Part shown: one piece after another, positions 53,770-64,000 of the stretch
Numbering within the stretch: position 1 is the first letter of the stretch
How the letters are laid out: every line of letters starts with the position of its first letter
Source of the DNA: Adiantum capillus-veneris
Taxonomy: Eukaryota > Streptophyta > Polypodiopsida > Polypodiales > Pteridaceae
Length of the DNA stretch: 64,000 nt
NCBI GenBank assembly: GCA_014529385.2
Contig: CM043968.1
Location: 2,572,501 to 2,636,500, forward strand
Direction of reading: 5' to 3'
Made by a program: the position numbers and the translations under genes
The notes under the pieces: model-generated
The model's database searches: none
Told to the model about the DNA's origin: nothing
Seen by the model: only the letters and a program-made list of their open reading frames with translations

Positions 53770-54427
53770 TGTTATGAGCGTATATAGAGCTAGAAGAGAG
53801 CAAGAGGAGGTGCTCACAATGTACAAGAACTTGGGACTTGATGATAAGCTTAATCTTGATTACAAGAATTAATACTTTATTAAGAGAGCTAGATACAAGT
53901 CTTGGATTACATGAGTTGTTGAGTACAAAAGACAAGGCTTGATTCCAAGGACAAGACTTGAGCATAAGACATGAACTAGAAGAGGGCTTTCCTCATAGGA
54001 TCCTCACAATTGGTGTTGGCAAGACTGAGGGGCTTGTGGCCCAAGACCCCTATTTATACTACTGCTTGAGGAGGTTATAACTTTCTAGGTTCTTCTTGAG
54101 GAGGTTAGAATCTTCTAGAACCTTCTTGATCCTTCTAGTTCTTCTAGAACCTTCTAGACCCTTCTTCAACTTTCTAGATCTTTCCAAGAACTTCAAGTTT
54201 TTTGGAATCTTCTCCAACTTCTAAAAACTTCTATAATCTCCTTGATACTTTTAGAACCTTCTAGAATCTTCTAGATCATTCTAGAGACTTCTAGAGTCTT
54301 CTACTGAACGATGCAGGCAATGACATAGGCGATGATGCATGCGATGACATAGGCAATGACACAGGTGATGACATCAACGATGATGCAGGTGATGTCATAA
54401 GCGACTGACTCTCAAGCATCCATGACA
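53770..54427 (-). repeat. 5' LTR of element C
   Basis: The minus strand starts TGTCATGGATGC at 54427 and ends CGCTCATAACA at 53770, 658 bp. GTATAAATA lies at 54051-54059. A GATGACATAGGC-type short tandem repeat occupies 54305-54405. Confidence 0.9.
54108..54159. promoter_or_regulatory. Heat-shock-element array in the 5' LTR of element C
   Basis: GAA-tc-TTC-ta-GAA-cc-TTC-tt-GAt-cc-TTC occupies 54108-54135 and TTC-ta-GAA-cc-TTC-ta-GAc occupies 54142-54159. The spacing of two bases is strict within each run. The array begins about 50 bp upstream (minus strand) of GTATAAATA at 54051. Confidence 0.65.
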
Positions 54428-54432
54428 AAATT
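54428..54432. other. Target site duplication of element C, right
   Basis: AAATT, identical to 48599-48603. Joining the flanks restores gag of element D. Confidence 0.88.
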
Positions 54433-55560
54433 TCCGTCAAGGGTCAAGGTCTGCATCAATCTATGCATCTAAATTTCAACAACTCTCTTGTGATTTAACA
54501 TGGCAAGAAGATATTTCGTTAGCCAATTTTGATGGGATTAAAGGATGATGTAAATGATCTTTTATTCACTATGCCAAACTTACATTCAACGAGTTCATCT
54601 CTCAAGGAATAGAATGTGATAGTCGACTATTTGAGAGACTAAAAGAGAAGCGTCATGGGGCATCATTGTGATTTGAAATATGATGAAACATGATGATTTT
54701 TCAATCCAAGAGGGAAATGAATCAAGCATTGAGCCCATGAAAATTGATTGAGAAGGATTGAGGTTCATGGTGCAACAACCTCAACATTTTTGGGAAACAT
54801 AAACATCCAACCTCGTTAACAACCAGGCGGTTGGACAAAAGCCACGTAAAAGGTCTCTTTTTACTCCATTGATCCCACTTCAAGTTTTATGCTACAAGTG
54901 AAGGTCCATATGCTACATAGGCAAATGTATTGTGAAGCATTACTAGATTCAAGTGCAAGTAAAAGGTATCTTTCTACCCCATTGATCCACTTCAAGTTTT
55001 ACGCTACAAGCCAAGGTCCATATGCTACATAGGCAAATGTATTGTGAAGCATTACTATATTCAAGTTCAACAGCATGCTTCATGGATAAAGAATTTGTAA
55101 AAGAGAAAGATATACGACTTGTGGAGAAGTCTAGTCAAGTAACTGCAAAAGTAACTGATGTTCGTCCCCTCACTTCAGGGTATGTCAGGTATGAAACTCA
55201 CCCCATGAAAGTAACATTAAAGAATCGTGTTTCAAGGATTGTGCTCGATATCATACAATGTCTGAGCAATCCAATTGTTATTGGTCTACCATGCCTTGAG
55301 CTACACAACCCTAGCATTGATTGGAGGGGTCAAAGCATTGAGAGCATAGACAAGTTCGAAAGAAGAATGGGAAGCATACAAATCCTATCTACATTGGATT
55401 TAAAGTCTTCATGCATGAAGAAAAAAAGAATCCAACTTTATTGATATTTGCAATGATAGCTGACACACTAATGAAACAAGCATGGAAGCACTGCCACCTC
55501 AATATCAAGATTACAAGGATTTTTTGAGAAGGATACAGATCTTTTACTAGAGCATAGGAC
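54428..55560 (+). pseudogene. Gag end and protease of element D
   Basis: Gag resumes as SIYASKFQQLSCDLTWQEDI and NEFISQGIECDSRLFERLKE. Two near-identical protease starts follow (54900-54960 and 55020-55080): a local tandem duplication of about 120 bp that repeats GGTCCATATGCTACATAGGC. The frame from 55022 to 55444 reads KEFVKEKDIRLVEKSSQVTA and IVIGLPCLELHNPSIDWRGQ. Confidence 0.7.
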
Positions 55561-56480
55561 CTATGATTGTGCTATAAAGTTGCAAGAAGGTACTCAACCC
55601 ACTTTTGGCCCAATATACAAGCTATCTCAAGATGAATTGGTAGAACTACGCAAGTATATTGATCACAATCTTGCCAAGTGCTTCATATGTCATTTTAAAT
55701 CTCCAACAGGGGCTCCAATACTATTTGTTAAGAAGAGAGATGGATCCCTTCAAATGTGTGTGGATTATAGGGCTTTCAACAAGACCACCATTAAGAATTG
55801 CTATCCCCTCCCCTTGATTCTAGAATTTCTTGAGCGACTTGAAAAGGCAAAGGTTTTTATAAAGATAGACCTTCGTGGTGCCTATAATCTTGTCAGGATA
55901 AAGGAATCAAACGGGTAGTAAACAACTTTTTGTAGTCCATTGACAAGATTAATAGGAAAGAGAAAGTTTGCTTGGATTCAGAGACCGAGAAATATTTTTG
56001 AACTCTCAAGGTAGCTTTCACAACCGCACCCATTCTAATTCATGCAAACCCTACAAAGCCTTTCATCCTAGAGACAAAATCTTCAAATTTTTCCCTTGAA
56101 GTTATTCTATCCCAATTAGGTGATGATGGTCAAGTGCATCTAGTGGCTTTCCATTCTCAAAAGTTCTCAATTGCAAAAATCAATTATGAAATCTATGACA
56201 AAGAGCTCTTGGCAATTATTCACTCTTTTGAAAGGCGTCACCTGCTTGAAGGAGCTCCTCATAAGATCACAATAATTAGAGACCACAAGAATCTAGAATA
56301 CTTCATGTCTTCCTGTGTCTTGAATAATCGCCAAGCAAGGCAGAATGGTATGCTATCAAGATTTGACTTCATTATTTCTTATAGGCGTGTCCATCAACAA
56401 GGTAGGCTAGATGCCCATCAAGAAGGTCCTATCTTGCACCTAATCAAGGAGATGAAGCATTTGATCAACAAGAGTTAGTA
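55561..56480 (+). pseudogene. Reverse transcriptase (deleted core) and RNase H of element D
   Basis: RT N-terminus is open at 55580-55918: MQEGTQPTFGPIYKLSQDEL, MCVDYRAFNKTTIKNCYPLP, KIDLRGAYNLVRIKES. A deletion near 55925 removes FGLTNAP, YLDD and the thumb start. Sequence resumes at FAWIQRPRNIFEL and APILIHANPTKPFILET. RNase H is open at 56134-56478 with VAFHSQKFSIAKINYEIYDK and KITIIRDHKNLEYFMSSC. Confidence 0.78.
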
Positions 56481-57090
56481 ATCTTGAAGCCTGAGAAACT
56501 TAATCTAAACACAACCATAAGAAAGGCTCCAAAAGATTCTACTTTTTTGGTCCAAGTGAAGAAGCAAATTGCCAAGGACCTGCTTGCCCAAAATATCAAA
56601 AGACAGCTACACGGACAAGGAAGTGTTAATGAGGACTTTCAAGAAATTGCCAAGGTTGATCTCCTAAAAAGGTCTCCTCTATATTCTACTAGGATCAACA
56701 GGCTTGGAGATACGTCAAAAGAGGCATGACCTTCCGACAACATAACATTTTGGGGTCAATAAGACAATTGAGCTTATATCACATGACTATTAGTAGCATC
56801 AAATGTGGAAACTTATCAAGGAGTATGTGGGCGCTTGTGACTTTTGCAACAGATCCAAGGCCCCTTGTCATCATCATCATGGATTACTTCATCCCTTCCC
56901 TATTTCAAGCAAGACATGGTCATCCGTATCCATGGGAACTACGCTTATCAAAGAAATTTAACTCCATTCTAGTAGTCATAGACCAGTTTACGAGGGTAGC
57001 ACACTTATGTTAACGACCAAACAATCATCGGAGACAGTACGACTACCACGAGGCTATGGAAACCACTAACCTTGATTTCTTATTTAATTT
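56481..57090 (+). pseudogene. Integrase N-terminal part of element D
   Basis: Pieces match C: VKKQIAKDLLAQNIKRQLHG, NEDFQEIA, then a broken zinc finger (SMWALVTFATDPRP near 56820) and ILVVIDQFTRVAHL at 56965-57010. The match ends soon after. Confidence 0.65.
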
Positions 57091-58560
57091 TTGGAGACCC
57101 TCTTTTTGAAGTCACAAATGGACGGATATTGTATGGATAGTGCAAGGGCTTCACACGCAATAGTGAGGGTTAGGTTGCCACGAATTGGTTGGGTAATCGG
57201 CACTGAAATCCAGTTCAAAGACCTACGTAGTCACAAGCTGCTTGTCAAGCCTAAGAAAAGTGAATTCTTCTTGGAAGAGATCCACATTTTAGGCCATATA
57301 GTGTCAAAAGGATGGTGTCCAAATGGATTTTGCCAAGGTTGAAGCAATTAGGGCATGGCTAGATTTGAAGATGGTGCATGATGTTCGTAGCTTCTTGGGA
57401 TTATGATCTTACTACCAAAGGTTTATTAGGAACTTTGCAGAGATTGCTTCATCACCTTCATGCTCTACAAAAGAAAGAGGTCACGTTCAAGTGGACACAA
57501 AAAGAGATTTCAGCTTTTAGTCTCTTAGGAAAAGCTGAATTCGGATCCAATAATTGTTTTACTAGATCTCAGGAAGTCGTTTGTGGTCCACTGTGACGCA
57601 TGTGGCAATAGTATTGAGGTACTATTAATACAAGATGGTCGGGTAGTAGCTTACAAGCAAAAAATCTTGCAAGGGCTAGAAAGGACTACACAAATCTATG
57701 AGAAAGAGTACTAGTTGTGATTCATGCACTTTCTAGCTGGAAGCACTCCCTATTAGGTGCTGATTTTGTTGTCCAAACAGACCTTGTGATACTTGTTAAC
57801 ATTGTGTCAAAGCTATCTGTAAAGCATATGCGATGGGCAGACATTATCTATATGTTCCCACTTTCAAATTCTACACGTGGAAGCCAAGAAGAATGTTGTG
57901 GTTGATGCGTTATCAAGAAAGCCACAAATTTAGTTGTTTCAATTTCTTATCATGATGAGCTTGATGCCATGAAGGAACAATATGCTACTAATGAGGATTT
58001 GCAAGGATCTCTGGATAGTTGCAAGATGGGCAATGCCATGAGCACTACCTCCTTAATGATGGTTTTATGATGGTGCATGGCAGATTACGTGTCACTAGGC
58101 CATTGCGACATAAAGTTATGGTAGAAATCCATGTCCCGCCATGCACAAGTCGTCATGGTATAGCTGCGACAGTTAAAGCGGTTGAGACATGCATTCTTGT
58201 ATTGGTCTACTTTGAAGAGAGATGTGGATGCCTTTGTGCGAGCATGCATGATTTTCTAAAAGGTCAAGTTTGACAGGCAAAAGGCACCAGGGTTGTTACA
58301 ACCACTACCTAATCCAAATAAGCAATGGGAAGTATTGCTATGGATTTTATCTTTGATCTTCCAAGAACGTCAACACAAAATGATGGTATATCGACCATTA
58401 TTTGCAGGGTCACCAAGCAGGCCCATTTTATCCTATCAAGAAGAAGATAAAATCTGATCATATGGCACGATTGTTTATGTACAACATGTTTAAGTACCAT
58501 GGTATGTCACAGTCTATTGTCAATGATCATGATCCTTGTATGAACAGGCTATTTTGGATG
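57091..58560 (+). mobile_element. Element E: internal fragment of another Ty3/gypsy element
   Basis: It starts in RT (LLVKPKKSEFFLEEIHILGH at about 57240-57300), continues through the thumb (FIRNFAEIASPLHALQKKEV), RNase H (EKVLVVIHALSSWKHSLLGA-like text with frame breaks), the zinc-finger region (HVPPCTSRHGIAATVKAVET) and the integrase core start (MGSIAMDFIFDLPRTSTQND), and ends after MARLFMYNMFKYHGM near 58560. No LTR was identified. Family: gypsy, probably chromovirus. Confidence 0.7.
58019..58273 (+). pseudogene. RNase H-integrase linker and zinc finger piece of element E
   Basis: Open frame with HYLLNDGFMMVHGRLRVTRP and RHKVMVEIHVPPCTSRHGIA. The His-His pair of the integrase zinc finger is present, but the Cys pair that should follow is degraded (FVRACMHD-like). 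Confidence 0.55.
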
Positions 58561-58682
58561 ATCCTTGTATGAACGGACATTGTTTCTACTACCTTAATGG
58601 TAGAAACCAATTTTGACATGGTAAAAACCTAATTGCTGGAAGAAACCATTTTGAAATACTTGAAAGAAAATGGATAGTGGTA

Positions 58683-58985
58683 GAAACTAGGTGGACACTA
58701 CTATTGGCGGATTTACTGAACAGATGTTCACCTAGCCGGACACGTAGCCGGGGAGACCACAATTGTACTCTATTATTCTTCCCAGCTAGTGTAGTGATAC
58801 TCTATGTAAATCTAGATTCTAGAGTAGCAAGTCAATCCCCTGAGTTGTAATTTTGTCATGACATTTATAAAAGTCCATGTGAGTCGACCACTGGCCATTT
58901 AGAAAGCCCTACGTATAAAAATCATTAACCTTAATGTGGAGGGAGGCTTATCTTTTGAAGAAGAAAGAGCTCTATTGTACATATC
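58683..58985 (+). repeat. LTR-like repeat, copy P1
   Basis: It contains AGCCGGACACGTAGCCGG, CACAATTGTACTCTATTATT, CACTGGCCATTTAGAAA and a TATA-like GTATAAAA. It matches the reverse complement of 61805-62110 over its whole length and part of 61388-61560 directly. Confidence 0.72.
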
Positions 58986-59559
58986 CTAAAATGACCACGA
59001 AGCTCCAACTTGTAATTTTTTCAAAACCCATCCAAATTAATCCCAATTTGGAAACCCACAAAGTTCAGAAAAAGTGATGGAAATTTTGGAAAGAACCTTG
59101 CTCTTTTGCATATGTGCAAGCAAGAAATTGCAGCACATAGTCTACCCTCTAGGTGCACCATAGTAAACTACACACAACATAGCTGCCATACCTCAAACCA
59201 AGAGGGTAGACTATGGGGACAAAGTGTCCAAAAGCCAACAAAAAACATCTCTCAAATACTTTGGGGTGGTTCACATTATATGTCAAATATTGCCCCCCCA
59301 ACAAGCATGGAACACTTTCAAGTGCTTCATTTGCATATCGGGGCATCTTCTAGAAACCCTCCACTTTGCATGTCACAAAAGCACGGAAACAAAAATACCA
59401 GAGCTAAAAAAACATAAACTCTCTCACCATCCACTTCCATGTTGCATCCAATACACATACCATGCCAAAAGCCTTCCCAATAAAAACACAAACCCATATG
59501 CTCATTAAATCAAACATATATCTCTTTCCTCCGTCATACACATAAGATTACATTCCCTC
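58986..59559. other. Stretch without a supported gene
   Basis: Short open frames exist on both strands but none shows coding character. It may be the downstream continuation of the decayed coding stretch at 59560-60480. Confidence 0.4.
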
Positions 59560-60480
59560 ATTTTCTAAAGAATTTTTCTCAAACTCATAAGGATCAACAT
59601 GATACCTCCCAAAGTATCTAGTATACACATCATCATAAACGAGGGACCATAAAACCATTTTGCTACCATGTCCATAACAGTGTCAGTCAAAGCTATTCAT
59701 CTCACACAAACTATTGGCATGACAATCATAGACACATGATAATGATGCATCAAGATATTCTTTAAAGGTACCCAATATCTTCATCAAATAAGAATTAAGG
59801 TGTCTCTCACTCATGACACAATACATATCATCCTTGCTTGGCATAAATAGAGGCAAACTATCAACAAAGCCTAGTCTCTCATAGTTAACACCAACATCAT
59901 CCCTCATATGATCTTCCTTATTTGTTTCATCTCAAAATTATTCATAAAAGGAATAAGAACATCCACCACATTAGAATTATCAATGGATACATGCTCTTTA
60001 TCTCTATACAAAACACCATTAAAAATGCTCTCCACCTTATCAAACAAGTCAAACATAGACACATAATCTTCATGTGACACCATCTCATGCATACAAATAG
60101 GAATTTGATCATCATCCACTTGCACATCATCAAAAGATACCAATGCATCATGAGTAGCACTAGCATTTTTATTAATAGTGACAACCATGGGTAGTTCATC
60201 AAACAGCCCATACATACATGTAAACTCATCATCCACAACATATTCACCAAGAGGGTTCACAATATCTTAGCACTCATCAAGCCCCAAAACTTTATACTCA
60301 AGATAGGAACCCTTAAAATCCTCATCATCATTCATAACCATAGCATATGCTTCTACAGTGTCATACTCCAAATCAATATCCATGCATGGACTCCAAGTCA
60401 ACCTCAATATCATCCACATTAGCATGTACATCTTCAAGATGAGAAGCATTTGTATTTTCAATACACATATCAGCCACATA
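59560..60480 (-). pseudogene. Decayed acidic protein of unknown function
   Basis: On the minus strand coding-like text starts near 60470 (MCIENTNASHLEDVHANVDD, frame break), continues EYDTVEAYAMVMNDDEDFKG, then 60260-59904 (MNPLGEYVVDDEFTCMYGLF, DDVQVDDDQIPICMHEMVSH) and 59907-59683 (YERLGFVDSLPLFMPSKDDM, LGTFKEYLDASLSCVYDCHA). It ends with DDVYTRYFGRYHVDPYEFEK near 59580. Asp/Glu content is high. Frames change at least three times. It lies between inverted repeat copies P1 and P3, so it may be cargo of a mobile element. Family not recognised. Confidence 0.45.
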
Positions 60481-61387
60481 GATGTCCGATTTCTTTGAAT
60501 CCATGATTATATTGTGTAGTGTTTGGAACAAAAAAGAAGTACCTCGTAGAGAGTTCCACTTTCAAAAGAGTAGAAGCTTTTTTCAATTTTCCATGTGGCA
60601 AAATCCACTTGAAAATTCACTCGAGTTCAAGCACAAAGAGATTGTGGAACTTGTAGAACTTGTCAATGAAAAGAGCGTGAGATTACAGCAAGAAATGTGA
60701 TGCACCAAATATGGTCTTCAAGAAATCCGCTTGCTTCGATCACCACAACAAATATGCATGACTTCATGAAAATTTTCAAAAGTCCATTGCAAAGTAGATT
60801 CGTGCAGCTGACATCCATACTCCTTGCTTTGGTGTATGGCTCCTTGAGCTTGGCGGCCTTGGTGTATGGCTTATTGAGAGTGAGAAGTAGGGCTTTCCCC
60901 TTGTGTATAGCCCTTTCCTTGTGGGAGAAGGTATGAGAAGAGGGAATTAGGCCCCTTGGGTAACCAATAGAAGGGTTCAAAAACCCTTATAATGTGAACC
61001 AAATGAACTCAAGGCATGCACGCAACGTAAACAGAGACATTGCGATGATGTTTTTGCTCATACCGGGCTGATTAAAGCCAAATCAAGGGTCGTGCAAGAG
61101 TTCAAGATGGCTCGGCTCACTAGGGCGATCATGCTTGGTTCCATAGCCATGAGTTTTGGAGGAGGTGACACTCGGGCAAGCTTGTGTGTAGGAGCCGCTT
61201 CACACGTCGATCCACCTCGTGATCAGAGAGAGAGGAAGAGCCACTGATTTCCTTGCATACCATGAAAGCCCTTCTAATCTTAGCTCTAATACGAGTGTGA
61301 GACCCACGGGACTGCCATAAGAATTATGTGCCCTACCACCCTTTATATAGGCCCTTGGCCTGGGTCCGTGACCCTCCTAGGTTTGCC
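60481..61387. other. Stretch without a supported gene
   Basis: A short duplication, GGTGTATGGCT...TTGAG, occurs at 60830 and 60862. A TATA-like CTTTATATAGG lies at 61342-61352. Nothing else is recognised. Confidence 0.4.
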
Positions 61388-61560
61388 CTTGGCATTACAC
61401 AAGTCGATTCTTTAAGTTGTAACTCTGTCATGATATTTGGAAAGGCCCATGTGACCCAGCCACTTGAGAATTAGAAAGCCCTAGGTATAAAATATAATAG
61501 CATTAATATGAAAGGGAGGCTTATCTTTCGAAGAGAAAAGAGGTTTGATGTACATACCCT
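61388..61560 (+). repeat. LTR-like repeat, partial copy P2
   Basis: It shares with P1 TTAGAAAGCCCTA.GTATAAAA and GGGAGGCTTATCTTT.GAAGA, in the same orientation, with moderate divergence. Confidence 0.6.
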
Positions 61561-61627
61561 CAAGCGGCTTCTCAGCTTCTATTTGTAATCAACATAACAA
61601 CCTGACAATGCTTACACTTGAGTGAAA

Positions 61628-61789
61628 GAGCAAAGAGAGAGGAACACCAAGAAAGTTTTGGAATTGAAAATGGATTATCCAATCATTAGAAAGAGTGAAA
61701 TAGTGAAGGAGCAAAGAGAGAGGAACACAATGCAAGTTTTGGAATTGAAAACGGATTACCCAATCATTCGAAAAGTTGATTACAAGTTG
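61628..61789. repeat. 81-bp tandem pair
   Basis: GAGCAAAGAGAGAGGAACAC starts at 61628 and 61709; the units match through GGATTA.CCAATCATT. Confidence 0.8.
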
Positions 61790-61804
61790 GAGTTTGTGGT
61801 CGCT

Positions 61805-62110
61805 TGAGCGTACATATAGTCGAGGTCTTTCTTCTGCAAAAGATAAGCATCCCTTCACATTAAGGTTATTGACTTTTATACCTAGGGATTTCTAAATGGC
61901 CAGTGGCCTACTCACATGGAATTTTACAAATGTTATGTCAGAATTACAACTCACGGGATTGACCTATTACTCTGGAATTAGGATTTACACAAAGTCTCAC
62001 TACACTAGCTCAAAAAAATAATAGAGTACCATTGTGGTGTCCGGCTACACGTCCGGTTAGGTGGGTGTCTATTTAGTAAATTTGTCAGCATTCTCCCCTT
62101 CCTAGCTCAT
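61805..62110 (-). repeat. LTR-like repeat, inverted copy P3
   Basis: The reverse complement matches P1 from ACCGGACGTGTAGCCGGAC through CACTGGCCATTTAGAAATC to CTTATCTTTTGCAGAAGAAA, with the same TATA-like GTATAAAA. P1 and P3 form a roughly 300-bp inverted pair 2.8 kb apart. Confidence 0.7.
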
Positions 62111-64000
62111 GCCGTCCCTTCAGAAGACCATGTGCAATCGTTTTGTTAGGGTTGTCTGCAGTTGTGTCCTCAAGGATGGTCTTTAGATTTGAAAGTGCTT
62201 TGTCGCTCGCTAATAATACTCCCCCTTGAGTGATTCGTATATGATGTGTTCTAGTTGATGTGTGTGTTGGACATCAATTTTGAAGAGAACTTTGCATCTT
62301 GTTGCTCATTCTTCTCTTTGTAGTCTCTTTTGGCTGTGAAGATGGCATTTGATGTGTTTTTCCTTGACTTGATGATGAAGTCACTCTTGGTATCTTACAA
62401 GATGGCATTTGATGTGTTTGTTGTTGACTTGATGATGGACTCACTCTTGGTATGTTGAAATATCACTAACTTTAGGACTGCTAAGATCCTTATGTTTTTT
62501 GTTGAGAACTCTCTTTTTTAAGTTGTCATTGTTTGTCCGTTGTCTTTGTATGCCACTATTCATTTTTTCCGTGATTGATAAAGCTTGGTTGTTGTCCTTG
62601 CAGGCAATGTTTGCTCTTGATAAAATATGTTGTGGTATGTAGGGTGTTGATCCAAGTCGTTGACAAATGATTTGGGTACACATTTCCTTATTATTGATAT
62701 AGAAGGAAAATTATACAAGATGATGATGATGAGGGTTTTTAGATTAGGGTCTAAAACCTCGATGACCAAAGGGAAAAAACCCAGTGGGGAAAAAGTTCCT
62801 TAGGCATATGCTCTTATTGGAGTTAATCATTTGAACTTGAAGTACGTGTTTATGCAAGGTGAGTGCTTGGGAGAAACAAAGGAAGAGTGCCTAATGCAAG
62901 TTCCCATTTATGGGACACTCTATATGCATATGAGAAATTTGTCGAACAAAAGCATGTAATGTGAAAGAGGGATTTGATGGGTGCTTCAAGGAAAAAATGT
63001 AGCACATGTAACATCAAAGGAAGTTGCAATAGCTTCTCGATTTCCAAGAAGGGTTTTCAATGTAGAAGCTTCTCAAATCATACCTCACTGTGCTTAGTGC
63101 ATGTCTTTTGGACTTCTTTCTTCACTTCAACAGACTTAATATACATAGAGTTTGACTCTTATGCTCACCTATACTATCATGAATGGCACGATATAAATAT
63201 GCTTGATTCTTTCAGCTTGAGTAGTACCTAGAATAGCTAAGATGCTTAGACCATAGAGAATTTAACTTGAAGCTTTGGGACTAATTCCTCGCTCATTTAG
63301 TGGCTTGCCTGCCCGACTACTCTGACTTTTATACCATGTGTTGTTAATAGCGACTTCGATGTACCTATTCAATGCCAGAAATCCAATTCCATAAGTTCGT
63401 GAGATTTAGGCCTCTTTCATTGTGTTAGTATATAGATGCCACCATTTGGTCCAATAGGTTGGAATACTTTGTCTCTTCTTGAGTTTTTTGTCGTATGTTG
63501 GCATTGCTTTGTGAAACTCGCTATGGGGTTGTAGTAGGGACCGATGGAGCCTTTGTTTTATCTCCCTTGTCAAGCGGTTGTTGATGTGTGTGGGTTCTTT
63601 GCGATTGATTTCCCACTAGCGATTTTGGAACCCACCTTGTCTTTGCTCCTTGTGTGACCGTCTTTTGTATTTTCCCTTCTGCTCTAGCTTGATGGAAACT
63701 AGGCTTTGGTATCCATACCTAATTATTAACATTGTAAAGTCCTTGCTTCTATAGTTGAATAAGAGGTATCCATCTAGAGGTTGTATCCCACTTGATTGTG
63801 ATTGGATTCTGTTGGCTCTAGTTTGTGATTGTTTGCATTTTGGTGGAGCCTTGTGTTTCTTGACTGATCTTTTCCATTCCAGGTTGAGCTACAAATTTTG
63901 TTAACCATATTTAAGTGTTACCTTCGTTAAATCCTTGTGCTTTGAGTAGCTTGACTAGAATCATCCGTTGCTTCACCTATCTTTGCTGGGTAGCTTGGTT
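62111..64000. other. Stretch without a supported gene
   Basis: A 60-bp tandem pair starts GATGGCATTTGATGTGTTT at 62341 and 62401. Open frames are short and on both strands. I see no domain, tRNA or element end. Confidence 0.5.

Larger units (their letters stand above)
48604..54427 (-). mobile_element. Element C: complete chromovirus inserted in element D
   Basis: 5824 bp with LTRs at both ends (48604-49213 and 53770-54427), TG...CA termini and a perfect 5-bp target duplication AAATT (48599-48603 and 54428-54432). Minus-strand order is gag, zinc knuckle, protease, RT, RNase H, integrase, chromodomain. The chromodomain is canonical. Stops and frameshifts occur in most domains and the protease active site is changed, so it is not autonomous. 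It lies inside gag of D, a relative in opposite orientation. Confidence 0.92.
47547..57090 (+). mobile_element. Element D: chromovirus, split by element C
   Basis: Plus-strand order: 5' LTR (47547-48057), gag start (48100), element C insertion (48604-54427), gag end, protease, RT with a deletion, RNase H, integrase start (to about 57010). It is the same family as C, with collinear protein matches throughout. Heavily decayed. No 3' LTR was recognised; sequence past 57090 belongs to a different gypsy fragment (E). Confidence 0.78.

Noticed and set aside
62840-62950. Possible copia-like phrase (KYVFMQGECLGETKEECLMQVP)
   Set aside because: Only a loose resemblance to the copia RT block around FLHGEL; neighbouring blocks are absent.
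63310-63345. ATACCATG-type sequence resembling a reversed primer binding site
   Set aside because: The minus strand reads TGGTATAAAAG, which departs from TGGTATCAGAGC after seven bases, and no LTR end adjoins.

Overview
This window is land-plant nuclear DNA from a large, repeat-rich genome. The evidence is nested Ty3/gypsy retrotransposons of several plant lineages (chromovirus, Athila-like, Tat-like), initiator-Met tRNA primer sites, spliceosomal introns with plant-type pyrimidine-rich acceptors, plant-style TATA boxes, and long GA/GT/CT microsatellites. The species cannot be named from sequence; a fern or another large-genome lineage would fit, but this is a guess. No tRNA, rRNA or CRISPR array was recognised.

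Layout. 1-5647: the 3' part of a plus-strand gypsy element (gypsy-1) with an internal 1-kb duplication. Its 3' LTR is cut at 5648 by a minus-strand Athila-like element A (5648-13538), which has a long extra coding region after integrase. A is cut at 13539 by a minus-strand Tat-like element B (13539 to about 19965) carrying a second RNase H. 19966-22372: a short-LTR retroelement end and microsatellites. 22373-28774: three intron-bearing, decayed genes (G1 plus, G2 minus, G3 plus). G2 is the most unusual item: a CENH3-like histone fold followed by a Ulp1/C48-type protease-like region and an SPKK-rich basic tail. 28945-42164: one decayed minus-strand gene of unknown function (gene X), split by a second gypsy element (gypsy-2, 29112-39972). 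Its reading frame resumes across the insertion. The 5' end of gypsy-2 has become a solo-LTR, a duplicated piece of gene X and a rearranged partial LTR. 44365-44619: the only clearly intact ordinary gene, a small secreted Gly/Lys/His-rich protein with a TATA box. 47547-58560: chromovirus D (plus), interrupted in gag by a complete minus-strand relative C (48604-54427, perfect AAATT target duplication), then a fragment E. 58561-64000: LTR-like repeats in both orientations, a decayed coding stretch, and otherwise featureless DNA.

How the parts work together. Every retroelement carries stops, frameshifts or lost catalytic residues, so none looks autonomous. The LTRs of C carry arrays of heat-shock-element units upstream of the TATA box, so C, if transcribed, may respond to heat. 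G1, G2, G3 and X look like relics of cellular or transposon-borne genes rather than active loci.
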